Translations under genes and position numbers: made by a program | Shown: one piece after another, positions 6,614 to 14,765 of the stretch | Layout of the letters: the number at the start of each line of letters is the position of its first letter | Numbering within the stretch: the first letter of the stretch is position 1 | Assembly (NCBI GenBank): GCA_019116885.1 | Contig: DXAU01000011.1 | Span: forward strand, 1-45,063 | Length of the DNA: 45,063 nt | Origin: Candidatus Mediterraneibacter pullistercoris | Lineage (GTDB): Bacteria > Bacillota > Clostridia > Lachnospirales > Lachnospiraceae | Direction of reading: 5' to 3' | Notes under the pieces: model-generated | Seen by the model: only the letters and a program-made list of their open reading frames with translations | What the model was told of the DNA's origin: nothing | Databases searched by the model: none

Positions 6614-7633
6614 TCAGTCACTTAAGAATCCCGGCGGCTTTCCGAAAAGCCCCATCATATTATAATCCTGATGAATGACAAACTCATCCTGGATCGCATT
6701 GATCTTCTCCACCACATCAGCAGGAAGCGGTCCTTTCTCAGCATAGCCGAGATTGGTGCGGATATGCGCGATTTCCCGCGCTCCTGCACAGTGTGTATGA
6801 ATATCATCAAAGGCGAGAATATATCTTACCGCCATCTCGAACATATCCATTCCAAGCTCGTCTGAGAGGTCATAAATCTTCTCAAGTTTCTTTCCTGTAT
6901 TTACCCTGACTTCATCTCCTGATTCCAGAAGTTCCGGCAGTTCATCTCTGCGTTTTGCGGTGAGGAATTTGTTCCCCATTCCAAAGCCGGCTCCGGCGAT
7001 GATGCCGCAGTCATTACGCTTTGCTGCAGGAATCAGTTTATCAAAGATCGGTCTTGCGATCAGGCTGATGCCGCCCGCTACAAGGGCACAGTCAATCCTG
7101 CCTGTATCGATCAGCTTGGCGCTCTTCGTATACTCTGTTGAACCCAGGCCGATATTCGCAATATATCCTTCCTTTTTTAATTCTTCTAATGTAGAAAGGA
7201 TCACACTGTCTCCCGTCTCATAGTCAAAACCCCAGCAGTCCCAGTCAGGCTCGTGGATCATACACATATCAAGGCTGTCTCTTCTCGAGATCCAGAGGCT
7301 GTGCTTTACCGCCCGCTTGATTTCTTTCGGGTCCTGATATGCCTCATAGCCTTTTGCCCGTGTAACTGTTCTTTCATGAAGATATCCGATCTTGGTAGAA
7401 ATGTATACCTTTTTGTCCGGATGTTTGTACGCTCCTCTTGCAACGATCTCCTCACTCTCTCCAAAGTCATACATCTGAGCCGTGTCAAATACATTGATCG
7501 GAGATTCCATCGCATAATCCATAAGTTTTTCGGACACATCAGGATCGATGTCATACTCGCCGGTGAACTGGAAACATCCAAGTCCGAACGCGGTCACTTC
7601 GTAGCCTGTTCTTCCAAGTCTTCTTGTTATCAT
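6614..7633 (-). CDS. Aldo/keto reductase (sugar dehydrogenase-like)
   Basis: A 339-residue NAD(P)-dependent oxidoreductase of the TIM-barrel AKR superfamily, with the catalytic tetrad D50, Y55, K81 and H127. It begins with the usual R-R-L-G-R-T-G-x-x-V-T-x-x-G-L-G-C and has AAGGAG before the ATG at 7633. The length and overall pattern resemble the L-fucose / D-threo-aldose dehydrogenase group, so oxidation of a sugar or reduction of a sugar aldehyde is likely, but the substrate cannot be read from sequence. It lies between the SDR and transaldolase-VOC genes in the same orientation. Confidence 0.87.
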   Translation of the reverse strand: MITRRLGRTGYEVTAFGLGCFQFTGEYDIDPDVSEKLMDYAMESPINVFDTAQMYDFGESEEIVARGAYKHPDKKVYISTKIGYLHERTVTRAKGYEAYQDPKEIKRAVKHSLWISRRDSLDMCMIHEPDWDCWGFDYETGDSVILSTLEELKKEGYIANIGLGSTEYTKSAKLIDTGRIDCALVAGGISLIARPIFDKLIPAAKRNDCGIIAGAGFGMGNKFLTAKRRDELPELLESGDEVRVNTGKKLEKIYDLSDELGMDMFEMAVRYILAFDDIHTHCAGAREIAHIRTNLGYAEKGPLPADVVEKINAIQDEFVIHQDYNMMGLFGKPPGFLSD

Positions 7634-7711
7634 ATCTTTCTCCTTTCTTTCTGCTGCCCGCTCCTGATGAGCTGGGTGCAGGTATGCGTGTATCTGTATT
7701 TATGACCTTTC

Positions 7712-8524
7712 CTACCAGATACAGTAGCCCCCGTCTACGAGCAGGTCTGCTCCTGTAATATACGAAGCTGCGTCTGACAGGAGGAACGCCACCGCTCCGC
7801 CTATCTCATTCATGCTGCCCAGACGTTTCATCACGCAGTCTTCTGCCATGGCGTCCATCGCCTCCCCGGGTATCTCATGATGGATTCCCGAGACCATATT
7901 TCCGGGACTGACACTGTTGACGCGGATGCCGTATCTGCAGAAATCAGCCGCCATGCCTTTTGTAAGATGCAGCACGCCCGCCTTTGCAGTGGGATAGCAG
8001 ACAGAATGTCTGCCCTCTGTGCGGTTGATGACATGGCCTGATATGGAAGCCGTATTCACAATCGCCCCGCCCTTTCCTCTGTCTCTTAGATACTGGCATA
8101 CTTTCTGGTTCACAAGAAACATGCCGTCCAGATTAATCGCCATCAGGCGGCGCCATGATGCGAAATCTATGTCTCCGTCATCATATCCTGCGCCGATTGC
8201 ACCTGCATTGCTGTGTACGATATCGATTGTTCCTAAGGCCGCGTCTGTTTTCTCTATCAGCTTTTCCACCTGCTCTTCTTCTGTCACGTCACACTCAACG
8301 GCGATCGTGCGGACGCCGAATTTCCCGGCAATATAATCCGCATATTCCCGGGCTCTCTCTATACGGACGTCAGCAAGAGCCACGTCGGCGCCCATTTCCG
8401 CCAGAGCGGCGGCTGTACTTCTGCCGATGCCGCCTCCTGCTCCGGTTACAATCGCCTTTTTCCCTTTCAGACTGAACTTCTCACGGATCGAATCCAGTTC
8501 GTTAAGTTTTACGATATTATCCAT
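7712..8524 (-). CDS. Short-chain dehydrogenase/reductase (SDR)
   Basis: A 270-residue classical SDR: cofactor motif T-G-A-G-G-G-I-G at 27-34, N-A-G at 106-108, catalytic S160/S162 region, Y177 and K181 (Y-x-x-x-K), and P-G at 207-208. The acidic residue D52 at the end of the second strand favours NAD over NADP. Such enzymes in sugar operons oxidise a hydroxyl of a sugar, polyol or aldonate. It is 11 bases downstream of the VOC gene and clearly in the same operon. The substrate is unknown. Confidence 0.9.
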   Translation of the reverse strand: MDNIVKLNELDSIREKFSLKGKKAIVTGAGGGIGRSTAAALAEMGADVALADVRIERAREYADYIAGKFGVRTIAVECDVTEEEQVEKLIEKTDAALGTIDIVHSNAGAIGAGYDDGDIDFASWRRLMAINLDGMFLVNQKVCQYLRDRGKGGAIVNTASISGHVINRTEGRHSVCYPTAKAGVLHLTKGMAADFCRYGIRVNSVSPGNMVSGIHHEIPGEAMDAMAEDCVMKRLGSMNEIGGAVAFLLSDAASYITGADLLVDGGYCIW

Positions 8525-8535
8525 CTTCCGCCCCC

Positions 8536-9054
8536 TTATGCGTTCGGGTTTGTCCAGTTGAGCTCAACATAGAGGCCGCCCGGCTCAACCTCGATATAGC
8601 AGAATTCCACCAGCATCTGTCCTGCATATTCGGAGTCTGGTCCAAAATCAAGTCTGCCATGATGCACATCCCTGCATCCAATCTCTGTCATATAGTCATA
8701 CGCTTTCTTAAAATCCTCGTATTCCGGGAACTTATAACAGAAATGATGGAGTCCTTCTCCGGATTTTTCAAGATATTCTGCAAAATGCGTTCCCGCAGAT
8801 TTCCCCTGGACAGGCTGTACGAGTTCTACATTTACACTGCCGAACACTGTTCCATTGCTGCACTTGATGGAGTTCGGAGGACCTACGATCATATTATCCC
8901 CGCTCCAGTCAGTGGCATCGGAAACCCACTCTCCGAATCCCGGAATCTGATTCAGTCTTTCCATGGCCTTTTCATTGTCATAGGTAAGAAATCCTACATG
9001 AGCCAGGAAAGCTCCACAATTCTCCAGTTCTTTTTTTACTTTTTCCAGATTCAT
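8536..9054 (-). CDS. VOC-family (glyoxalase-fold) protein
   Basis: A 172-residue protein with the four-ligand VOC metal site: H19, E77, H103/H104 and E164. It is a two-module fold of normal size and is soluble. VOC enzymes include methylmalonyl-CoA epimerase, glyoxalase I and sugar-phosphate or keto-acid isomerases. With a second VOC domain fused to the transaldolase in the same cluster, metal-dependent epimerisation of a pathway intermediate is plausible but inferred. It sits between the TIM-barrel protein and the SDR. Confidence 0.87.
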   Translation of the reverse strand: MNLEKVKKELENCGAFLAHVGFLTYDNEKAMERLNQIPGFGEWVSDATDWSGDNMIVGPPNSIKCSNGTVFGSVNVELVQPVQGKSAGTHFAEYLEKSGEGLHHFCYKFPEYEDFKKAYDYMTEIGCRDVHHGRLDFGPDSEYAGQMLVEFCYIEVEPGGLYVELNWTNPNA

Positions 9055-9076
9055 ATTCTTTTGTTCCCCTTTCTTT

Positions 9077-9847
9077 TTATTTCAGCCTTAATGCTTTAAA
9101 GTCTCTTACCTGCTGGGTGATCGCTCTCTCCGCCGGCAGACGCTCCATGCTCGAAGCTCCGAAAAATCCCTGGATATGCTCTGTATGTTCCAGAATATAC
9201 TTGACGTCTTCAGGCTCAGCTATCGGTCCGCCATGGCATATGACAAATACCTCCGGATTGATCTTCAGAGCACAAAGAGCGATTCTCTCCGCGTATTCCG
9301 CCGCCTGTTCAAGCCCGAAAGAAATATCAGACTTGATGCCGCTTAATCCGCCTTTCGTGCAGCCGCAGTGGACGACGATAATATCTGCCCCCGCCTTTGT
9401 CATAGCCTCGCATTGCTCCTCGTTGAATACATAGGGAGCGGTCAGCATATCCATGTCATGAGCCAGGCGGATCATCTCGATCTCATTGTCCACCCCGTAT
9501 CCGACCTCCTCAAGTTCTTCTCTCTGAGCGCCGGAAAAGTCAGCGAAAGACGGGAAATTCTGAACTCCGGCAAATCCCAGGTCCTTAAGTTCCTCGAGAT
9601 GCCTGTCCATAAATCTGTAATTATCCTGCGCAAACACTCCTGCCACAGGCATCACCTGAGCCGCCAGTTCTTTCACCATGTCGTTTGCACTCGCAAAAGG
9701 AAGAAGTCCGCTGATCGAGGGACGTCCGCCCATACGGAATCTGCCCGAATTATACGTGATGATCAGGTCAATCCCGCCCAGTACCTCACACTTCGCACTC
9801 AATCCTATGCCGGCGCCGCCGCCAATGATCGGAACCCCATCTACCAC
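9077..9847 (-). CDS. TIM-barrel 'phosphoenolpyruvate hydrolase family' protein, with a disrupted or unusual start
   Basis: Matches the PEP-hydrolase-like TIM-barrel family that forms the C-terminal half of plant Tm-1: G-G-G-A-G-I-G near the start, Y-N-S-G-R-F-R-M-G-G-R, V-H-C-G-C-T-x-G-G, and C-H-G-G-P. The only standard in-frame start is GTG at 9847, but conserved-looking sequence (R-Q-E-I-L-E-K-F-R-A-Q) continues upstream to the TAG that ends the Tm-1-like gene, with no ATG, GTG or TTG between. A well-placed ATG at 9906 behind GGAGGA is one base out of frame. So either a 1-base deletion in the AAAA run at 9883-9886, stop readthrough, or a shortened protein. Biochemical function unproven in bacteria. 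Confidence 0.78.
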   Translation of the reverse strand: MVDGVPIIGGGAGIGLSAKCEVLGGIDLIITYNSGRFRMGGRPSISGLLPFASANDMVKELAAQVMPVAGVFAQDNYRFMDRHLEELKDLGFAGVQNFPSFADFSGAQREELEEVGYGVDNEIEMIRLAHDMDMLTAPYVFNEEQCEAMTKAGADIIVVHCGCTKGGLSGIKSDISFGLEQAAEYAERIALCALKINPEVFVICHGGPIAEPEDVKYILEHTEHIQGFFGASSMERLPAERAITQQVRDFKALRLK

Positions 9848-9895
9848 CTGGGCGCGGAACTTTTCCAGTATCTCCTGTCTGCTTTTCGTTTCGGA

Positions 9896-11113
9896 CTAAC
9901 GATCATTTTTCTTTTCCTCCTCTTTCATTTTCTCTATCAGTATTTCAGCGGCAGTTTCGCCGAATCTGGTATCTGTAATGTGGCAGTCCATTTCCAGGAC
10001 TTTGATCTGCGGCAGGAGCTGATCCTTAAGTGTCTTGAACAGCACCCGGTCTGTCTCCGGCTCGTACAGCGGACCTCCCGGCCTGTCGGCCATAGACAGT
10101 CCTTTTTGAGGAATCAGTACCGTTATGTCTCCCGACGCCCGATTCAGCTTCTCTGCGATTACTTTGGCAAACCGCACATTTTCTTCTTTGCTGCTCCTGA
10201 CAAATACCACTTCCGGAGTATGGCGGTAGACTTTCCGCTTCGAAAGCGCGCTCAGTTCCTCTTTGTGCCTGAGTACCATATCCACTCCGCCCGGCACGAC
10301 AACCTGCGGGATCCCCGCCTTTCCTGCACATGTCAGACGTTCAGGCACCGCATCCTGATAAGATCCGGCCAGAGGCATCGTAACTTCAGACAAAGTAATG
10401 TCCGCCACGCCCTTTAACAGTCCGTCTCTTGCAAACCGTTCAAGCATGGCTCCTCCTTCCCCGTTGGCATGAAAGATATAGACCTCATATCCATGTCTTT
10501 CCAGCACCCGTCTGACTGCCTCGACACACGGAGTCGTCACGCCCCAACAGGAAATGCCCACCGCAGGCCTGTCAGATCCTTCCGCCGTCTGCGGTCCGCA
10601 TCCGGCCATCCCCGCCATTGCCGCCGCTGCTTTCCTGATATTCATCTTCAATATCTTATTTAAGCCGGCTATATCGACAAGAGAGTTTATCACCATTGTG
10701 TCGTTCAGTCCAAGAAACTGCTCCGCAGAGTCTTTCAGCAGAGCGAGTGTGGACATGAGCACTTTGGGCATCCCGACAGGAAGGGTGCGGAACACTCTGT
10801 TTGCCAGAAACGTTCCCTGTCCGCCTCCCATCGAAATGACACCGTCCACTTCTCTTCTGCCGATAAGCTTCTCAAGATACGAAGCCGCCTCCCTGGCAAG
10901 CATCTCCATCCATTCTTCTTTGGGCGGACGCTTTGTGCATCTGCATGCTGGTGACTCTGCCGCCCGGTAATCGGGCACGACGCTGACAGGATCACCCGTC
11001 CCCACGTCTATCGTTACCACGCTGATCTGAAAGTCTCTCAGACATTCCATCAGATATTGAAACTCCTGGCCTTTTGTATCAAAAGTCCCAAGGACTGCCA
11101 CAGTCTTCTTCAT
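9896..11113 (-). CDS. Tm-1-like ATP-binding domain protein (UPF0261)
   Basis: About 405 residues, homologous to the N-terminal half of tomato Tm-1 and the bacterial UPF0261 family. Features: V-A-V-L-G-T-F-D-T-K-G at the N-terminus, the glycine-rich M-G-G-G-Q-G-T around residue 95, and a second domain with C-W-G-V-T-T-P and V-P-G-G-V-D-M. The ATG at 11113 has GGGAG at better spacing than the one at 11119. It ends at a TAG in the same frame as the TIM-barrel gene, so the two are a split version of the two-domain Tm-1 layout. Enzymatic role unknown; the family often sits beside sugar and hydroxy-acid catabolic genes. Confidence 0.88.
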   Translation of the reverse strand: MKKTVAVLGTFDTKGQEFQYLMECLRDFQISVVTIDVGTGDPVSVVPDYRAAESPACRCTKRPPKEEWMEMLAREAASYLEKLIGRREVDGVISMGGGQGTFLANRVFRTLPVGMPKVLMSTLALLKDSAEQFLGLNDTMVINSLVDIAGLNKILKMNIRKAAAAMAGMAGCGPQTAEGSDRPAVGISCWGVTTPCVEAVRRVLERHGYEVYIFHANGEGGAMLERFARDGLLKGVADITLSEVTMPLAGSYQDAVPERLTCAGKAGIPQVVVPGGVDMVLRHKEELSALSKRKVYRHTPEVVFVRSSKEENVRFAKVIAEKLNRASGDITVLIPQKGLSMADRPGGPLYEPETDRVLFKTLKDQLLPQIKVLEMDCHITDTRFGETAAEILIEKMKEEEKKNDR

Positions 11114-11129
11114 TCTCATTCTCCCATCC

Positions 11130-11145
11130 GCCGCCCTCCGGCGGC
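11130..11145. other. Short GC hairpin in the leader of the Tm-1-like gene
   Basis: GCCGCC (11130-11135), loop CTCC, GGCGGC (11140-11145): a perfect 6-bp stem between the epimerase stop and the ribosome site of the Tm-1-like gene. No T-run follows, so it is not a classic terminator; it may affect translation or mRNA processing. Confidence 0.45.
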
Positions 11146-11164
11146 AGCAATTCCTTTCTTCCGG

Positions 11165-12037
11165 TCACGAAAACAGATCTTTTATGAAGCGCAGTGCTTC
11201 TCCGGCCGCCAGATCCATCTGCGTCTCATCCGCATGATCCGTCATGTCCCGCCAGACTCTGCAGCAGTCTCCCAGCTCGCCGCCTGAACTTACGAGAGGT
11301 TCCATGGTCATGATTCCGTGATAATCTGCAGCTTTTAGTCCGCCGCGTATCTCCGTCCAAGGGAGATGTCCTTTTCCCGGGAGTCTCCTGTGGTTCTCCC
11401 CCAAATGAACGTGTCCGAGATAATCTCCCGCTGTAAGAAACGCCTCGTAAAAACTGTCTTCCTCGATATTCATGTGGAACGTATCCAGAAGGATCTTCAC
11501 GTTATCCCTCTCTGTTTCTTTTACAAATTCTGCCCCCTGGGCAGCTGTGTTCAGGATATGGCTTTCATATCGGTTGCAGATCTCAATATTGATGCCGATC
11601 CCATACGCAGACGCCCTGTCTGCAATCCGGCGGATCGAATCTATGCCATATTCCCATTCTCTCGCTGCATATTCCCTGCTCGGAAGCTGAGGAACTCCAT
11701 TCAGAAGATTTCCTCCAAGACTGTGGATTCCCAGCTTCTCCAGTCGGGGCATCACTTTCTCATAGAATAGAACGCCCCTGTTTCTGTTTTCTTCCCGCAT
11801 GTCTGTCAGTGACATTTCCTGAGGCGGATCAAGTCCTATGGCAAGCTCCACGTCATATTCCTTTGCAGCGCGGGCAAGTTCCTCTGTCTGGGCTTCGGAC
11901 ATATTCAGGATCAGATAATCCCCCAGTTCCAGCACGTCAAACCCGAGTTTTCCGGCTTTCTCCACATAAGGCACATAGCTTTTGCACTGCAGGTCTTTCT
12001 GCCAGTAAATATAGTGTATTCCATATTTCACTTTCAT
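11165..12037 (-). CDS. Ketose 3-epimerase / sugar-phosphate isomerase-epimerase family protein (D-psicose/D-tagatose 3-epimerase type)
   Basis: A 290-residue TIM-barrel enzyme of the D-tagatose/D-allulose 3-epimerase group. The four metal ligands and catalytic residues are in place: E152 (I-N-I-E), D185 (L-L-D-T-F-H-M-N), H211 (H-V-H-L-G-E-N) and E246 (T-M-E-P), together with the phosphate/sugar-binding R217 region. These positions are offset by only two from the known D-allulose 3-epimerases (150, 183, 209, 244). It should epimerise a free ketose at C3 using Mn or Co, although related proteins act on phosphorylated or branched sugars. It lies between the permease and the Tm-1-like gene in the catabolic cluster. 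Confidence 0.88.
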   Translation of the reverse strand: MKVKYGIHYIYWQKDLQCKSYVPYVEKAGKLGFDVLELGDYLILNMSEAQTEELARAAKEYDVELAIGLDPPQEMSLTDMREENRNRGVLFYEKVMPRLEKLGIHSLGGNLLNGVPQLPSREYAAREWEYGIDSIRRIADRASAYGIGINIEICNRYESHILNTAAQGAEFVKETERDNVKILLDTFHMNIEEDSFYEAFLTAGDYLGHVHLGENHRRLPGKGHLPWTEIRGGLKAADYHGIMTMEPLVSSGGELGDCCRVWRDMTDHADETQMDLAAGEALRFIKDLFS

Positions 12038-12069
12038 TTTCCATCTTCTCCCAAAACAATGGTCTGCGA

Positions 12070-13347
12070 TCAGCCGACTTTTCCTCGTTTGCTGATAACG
12101 TCAAGTGCAATCGCAAGCATAAGGACAAGCCCTTTTACGATATACTGCCATGTGGCGCCCAGATTCAGGAGGCTCATGCCATTGTCAAGCCCTGCCATGA
12201 GCATTGTTCCTACGATAGCTCCCAGAACATTTCCCCGGCCTCCCAGAATACTTGTTCCGCCCACAACGCATCCTGTGATCGCAATAAACTCAAAAGATGT
12301 GCCCGCAGAAGCCGTCGCCTGACCCACGAGTCCAAGATAGACAATAGAAGCAATCGCTGTGACGACTCCATGCAGTATGTATATCCACATCACAGTCTTC
12401 TCAACGCTGATTCCCGAAAGTTTCGCCGCTTCCGCATTGCCGCCGATTGCAAAAACGTAGCGTCCGAAAGAGGTGTATTTCACGATAAAGGCGAATAGCA
12501 GTCCGAGTATTGCGAGGATAATAACCGCATAAGAAAATCCCTGCTGAAATACCATGATCGCGCAGACGATAAAGAGCACCGCTGCAAGAAATACCGTCTT
12601 TACCAGGAACAGAACATCTGTGCCGCGGGCCGTCCCCTCTTTTTTCGAGCGCAGCCTGTTTTTTGCCGATACCACAAGAAAAACTGCAACAATCACGATT
12701 GTAATAAAAAGGCTGATATCATTGAAAGCAGCGTCTTTTAAAACCAGCTTGGGCAGATATCCGTTTCCGAATATTGAGAAACTGTCCGACATAGGACCAA
12801 TCGACATACCTTCGCCTACCAGAAGCGTACCGCCTTTAAACAGAAGCTGGCTGGCATACGTTACGATGAAAGCCGGCAGTTTCTTGTATCCTATCCAGAA
12901 ACCATGCCAGAGTCCGATCACCACACCGAGCAGCAGCACGGCTGTAATCGTAAGCGGAGTATTCAGACCCTGATACACTTGAAGAGCCGCCGCAACACAC
13001 CCGATAAATCCAAGTGCGCTTCCGGCTGAAAGGTCTGCGTTCGTTGAGACAATGACCAGCATCATAGTCACAGCTATGATGGAACAGGTTGTTCCCTGCA
13101 TCAGAAGGTTCGAGAGATTCCTTGTCGTCAGGAACAGCCCGTCGGTAACGATCTGAAAGGTAACAAATATAATGATCATCTCAGCAAACTCTTCCTCATT
13201 CGGAACCTTGCCGTGCCACTGTGATTTTCCTTCCATAAAAGATACACCTTTCCCTTTAACCGTATGTGCAATAATAACAGATGGCTTTTCTTTCTCTGCT
13301 TTTGCCCGGTCAATCGCATCTGCAATGGCAAAGAACGGCGAGATCAT
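12070..13347 (-). CDS. XylH-type sugar ABC permease, N-terminally truncated and joined in frame to a transketolase remnant
   Basis: The open frame encodes 425 residues. From about residue 57 it is a RbsC/XylH-family permease with some ten membrane segments, the motif T-x-R-N-L-S-N-L-L-M-Q near its start and E-A-A-K-L-S-G-I in the late cytoplasmic loop. Compared with XylH, about 20 N-terminal residues, including part of the first membrane segment, are missing. Residues 7-56 instead match the end of a transketolase N-terminal subunit. The ATG at 13179, behind GAGGAAGAG, could give a 369-residue permease. No ATPase or binding-protein gene is present; in such operons they normally lie upstream of the permease, exactly where the break is. 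Whether the product is functional is doubtful. Confidence 0.8.
   Translation of the reverse strand: MISPFFAIADAIDRAKAEKEKPSVIIAHTVKGKGVSFMEGKSQWHGKVPNEEEFAEMIIIFVTFQIVTDGLFLTTRNLSNLLMQGTTCSIIAVTMMLVIVSTNADLSAGSALGFIGCVAAALQVYQGLNTPLTITAVLLLGVVIGLWHGFWIGYKKLPAFIVTYASQLLFKGGTLLVGEGMSIGPMSDSFSIFGNGYLPKLVLKDAAFNDISLFITIVIVAVFLVVSAKNRLRSKKEGTARGTDVLFLVKTVFLAAVLFIVCAIMVFQQGFSYAVIILAILGLLFAFIVKYTSFGRYVFAIGGNAEAAKLSGISVEKTVMWIYILHGVVTAIASIVYLGLVGQATASAGTSFEFIAITGCVVGGTSILGGRGNVLGAIVGTMLMAGLDNGMSLLNLGATWQYIVKGLVLMLAIALDVISKRGKVG
13180..13329 (-). pseudogene. Transketolase N-terminal subunit fragment
   Basis: About 50 codons clearly from the thiamine-diphosphate half of a transketolase: A-I-D-R-A-K-A, P-S-V-I-I-A-H-T-V-K-G-K-G-V-S-F-M-E and W-H-G-K-x-P-N-E-E-E. 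Both ends are lost: the start is replaced by sequence of an opposing alcohol dehydrogenase fragment, and the end runs into the permease in frame. It cannot be catalytic alone. It suggests that a split transketolase belonged to the original cluster or was brought in by rearrangement. Confidence 0.85.
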
Positions 13348-13660
13348 TCTTTTAGGGACTCCCCGGACTTCTTATGTACATAACTGCGCAGAGGCTTTCT
13401 TCAAAGTGTTCCATTCAGATTACAATCTGCGCTTTAAAGGAGCGCATGAGTGGAAAGATCCCTATGAACCCGATTCGTTTGTCAAGCACTCTATCATACG
13501 CAACACAGAGATCATCATCGACTATATGGCAGACGGCCGGCTCATCTACAAGCCGCTTCTCACTCACACCGTGCGGCCCGGGGACTGCGGCGAAATCTAC
13601 GATGATATCAGGAGAAACAAAGAGAAATATCTCGGAGTTGTATTTGACTGGACCAGATAA
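13325..13660 (+). pseudogene. C-terminal fragment of a zinc-type (MDR) alcohol dehydrogenase
   Basis: 111 residues from the last strands of a medium-chain dehydrogenase: K-N-G-E-I-I-L-L-G-T-P-R (end of the Rossmann fold), G-A-H-E-W, and the C-terminal Y-L-G-V-V-F-D-W-T. The catalytic zinc domain and the first part of the nucleotide domain (over 200 residues) are missing. No ribosome site precedes ATG 13325. It ends 28 bases before an intact aldo/keto reductase, so it was probably the upstream partner of that gene. The breakpoint coincides with that of the transketolase remnant on the other strand. Confidence 0.83.
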
Positions 13661-13688
13661 ACAGATCCGGCAGCAAAGGAGGGTAACT

Positions 13689-14624
13689 ATGCTGTACAAT
13701 ATGCTTTCACACACAGGACTTCGGATATCTAACATTGCGCTGGGATGCGCCCGTATGTCCGCACTTGACATAACATCCGCAAAAAAAATCATATCCTGTG
13801 CTCTCGATGAGGGGATCAATCTCTTCGATCATGCAGATGCATATGGCGGCGGCGAGTCGGAGAGGATCTTTGCCGAGGCTTTTACTCAGCTTGGCCTCCC
13901 CCGGGACCGTATAGTTCTGCAGTCAAAATGTACCATCCGTGACCTGGATCTGCCCACGCAGTACTACGACCACTCAAAAGAGCACATCATACACGCGGTA
14001 GAGGGAAGCCTCAGACGGCTGAAGACCGATTATCTGGACATTCTTCTTCTCCACCGCCCTGATCCGCTGACCGAACCTGATGAGATTGCCGAGGCTTTTG
14101 ACGCCCTTTACCGAAGCGGAAAAGTGCGCTTCTTCGGCGTCAGCAACCACAGCCGCTGGCAGATGGAGCTGCTTAGCGCCAGCTTAAAACAGCCTCTGGT
14201 CGTTGACCAGATGCAGTTTAACGTAACCCATACGCCCATGATCACCGCCGGAATGAATGTCAATATGACAACGGACGAAGCGCTTATAAGAGACGCCGGA
14301 ACAATCGAATACTGCAGGATGAACAATATATCACTGCAGGCGTGGGCGCCTTTCCAGTACGGACTCCTGAAAGGGAATTATCTCGGGGATCATGAGCGCT
14401 ATCCTGCCTTAAATCAAAAGCTCGGAGAACTGGCAGATAAATACAGAGTTCCTGTATCAGCCGCTGCCGTAGCATGGATTCTCCGCCACCCGGCACACTT
14501 CCAGGTGCTGGTCGGTTCCATGAATCCACAGCATCTTTCCGATGCCTGCAAAGGCTCCGGCATAAAACTTACGCGGGTAGAATGGTTTGAACTATACAAA
14601 TCAGCAGGCAATCCAGTCCCCTGA
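13689..14624 (+). CDS. Aldo/keto reductase, YdhF-like
   Basis: A 311-residue AKR with an intact tetrad: D47, Y52, K80 and H122. The stretch L-F-D-H-A-D-A-Y-G-G-G resembles Escherichia coli YdhF. The start is ATG 13689, with AAAGGAGGG upstream; a longer in-frame reading from 13374 runs across the dehydrogenase fragment in a wrong frame and is rejected. Expected to be an NADPH-dependent carbonyl or sugar reductase. It is on the plus strand, converging on era, with a strong hairpin between them. Its own promoter may have been lost at the rearrangement 360 bases upstream. Confidence 0.88.
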   Translation: MLYNMLSHTGLRISNIALGCARMSALDITSAKKIISCALDEGINLFDHADAYGGGESERIFAEAFTQLGLPRDRIVLQSKCTIRDLDLPTQYYDHSKEHIIHAVEGSLRRLKTDYLDILLLHRPDPLTEPDEIAEAFDALYRSGKVRFFGVSNHSRWQMELLSASLKQPLVVDQMQFNVTHTPMITAGMNVNMTTDEALIRDAGTIEYCRMNNISLQAWAPFQYGLLKGNYLGDHERYPALNQKLGELADKYRVPVSAAAVAWILRHPAHFQVLVGSMNPQHLSDACKGSGIKLTRVEWFELYKSAGNPVP

Positions 14625-14693
14625 TTTCCCCCTTCTGCCGCATGGGAATCCCACAGGAAATACGTTCATAGAGTCTGAACGATCTTTCATACA

Positions 14694-14743
14694 AATACAT
14701 AGAAGAGCAGGGCGCCGCTGCGGCCCCTGCTCTTCTATGTATT
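14694..14743. terminator. Bidirectional hairpin terminator between aldo/keto reductase and era
   Basis: A perfect 19-bp stem (14694-14712 with 14725-14743; core AGAAGAGCAGGG/CCCTGCTCTTCT) around a 12-base GC loop, between convergent genes. The stem ends are A/T rich but there is no long T-run outside, so efficiency is uncertain. Confidence 0.6.
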
Positions 14744-14765
14744 CATGCTTCTTTATTCAGCTTCT

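Noticed and set aside
5388-13347. Sulfoquinovose (sulfo-transaldolase) pathway
   Set aside because: A small transaldolase and a transketolase remnant hint at it, but no sulfoquinovosidase, SQ isomerase or sulfolactaldehyde enzyme is recognisable.
13374-13688. N-terminal extension of the YdhF-like aldo/keto reductase
   Set aside because: This stretch is the dehydrogenase fragment read in a wrong frame; the proper start with AAAGGAGGG is at 13689.
2020-14624. Integrated prophage or conjugative element between recO and era
   Set aside because: No integrase, relaxase, capsid, transposase or clear attachment repeats were found in the block.
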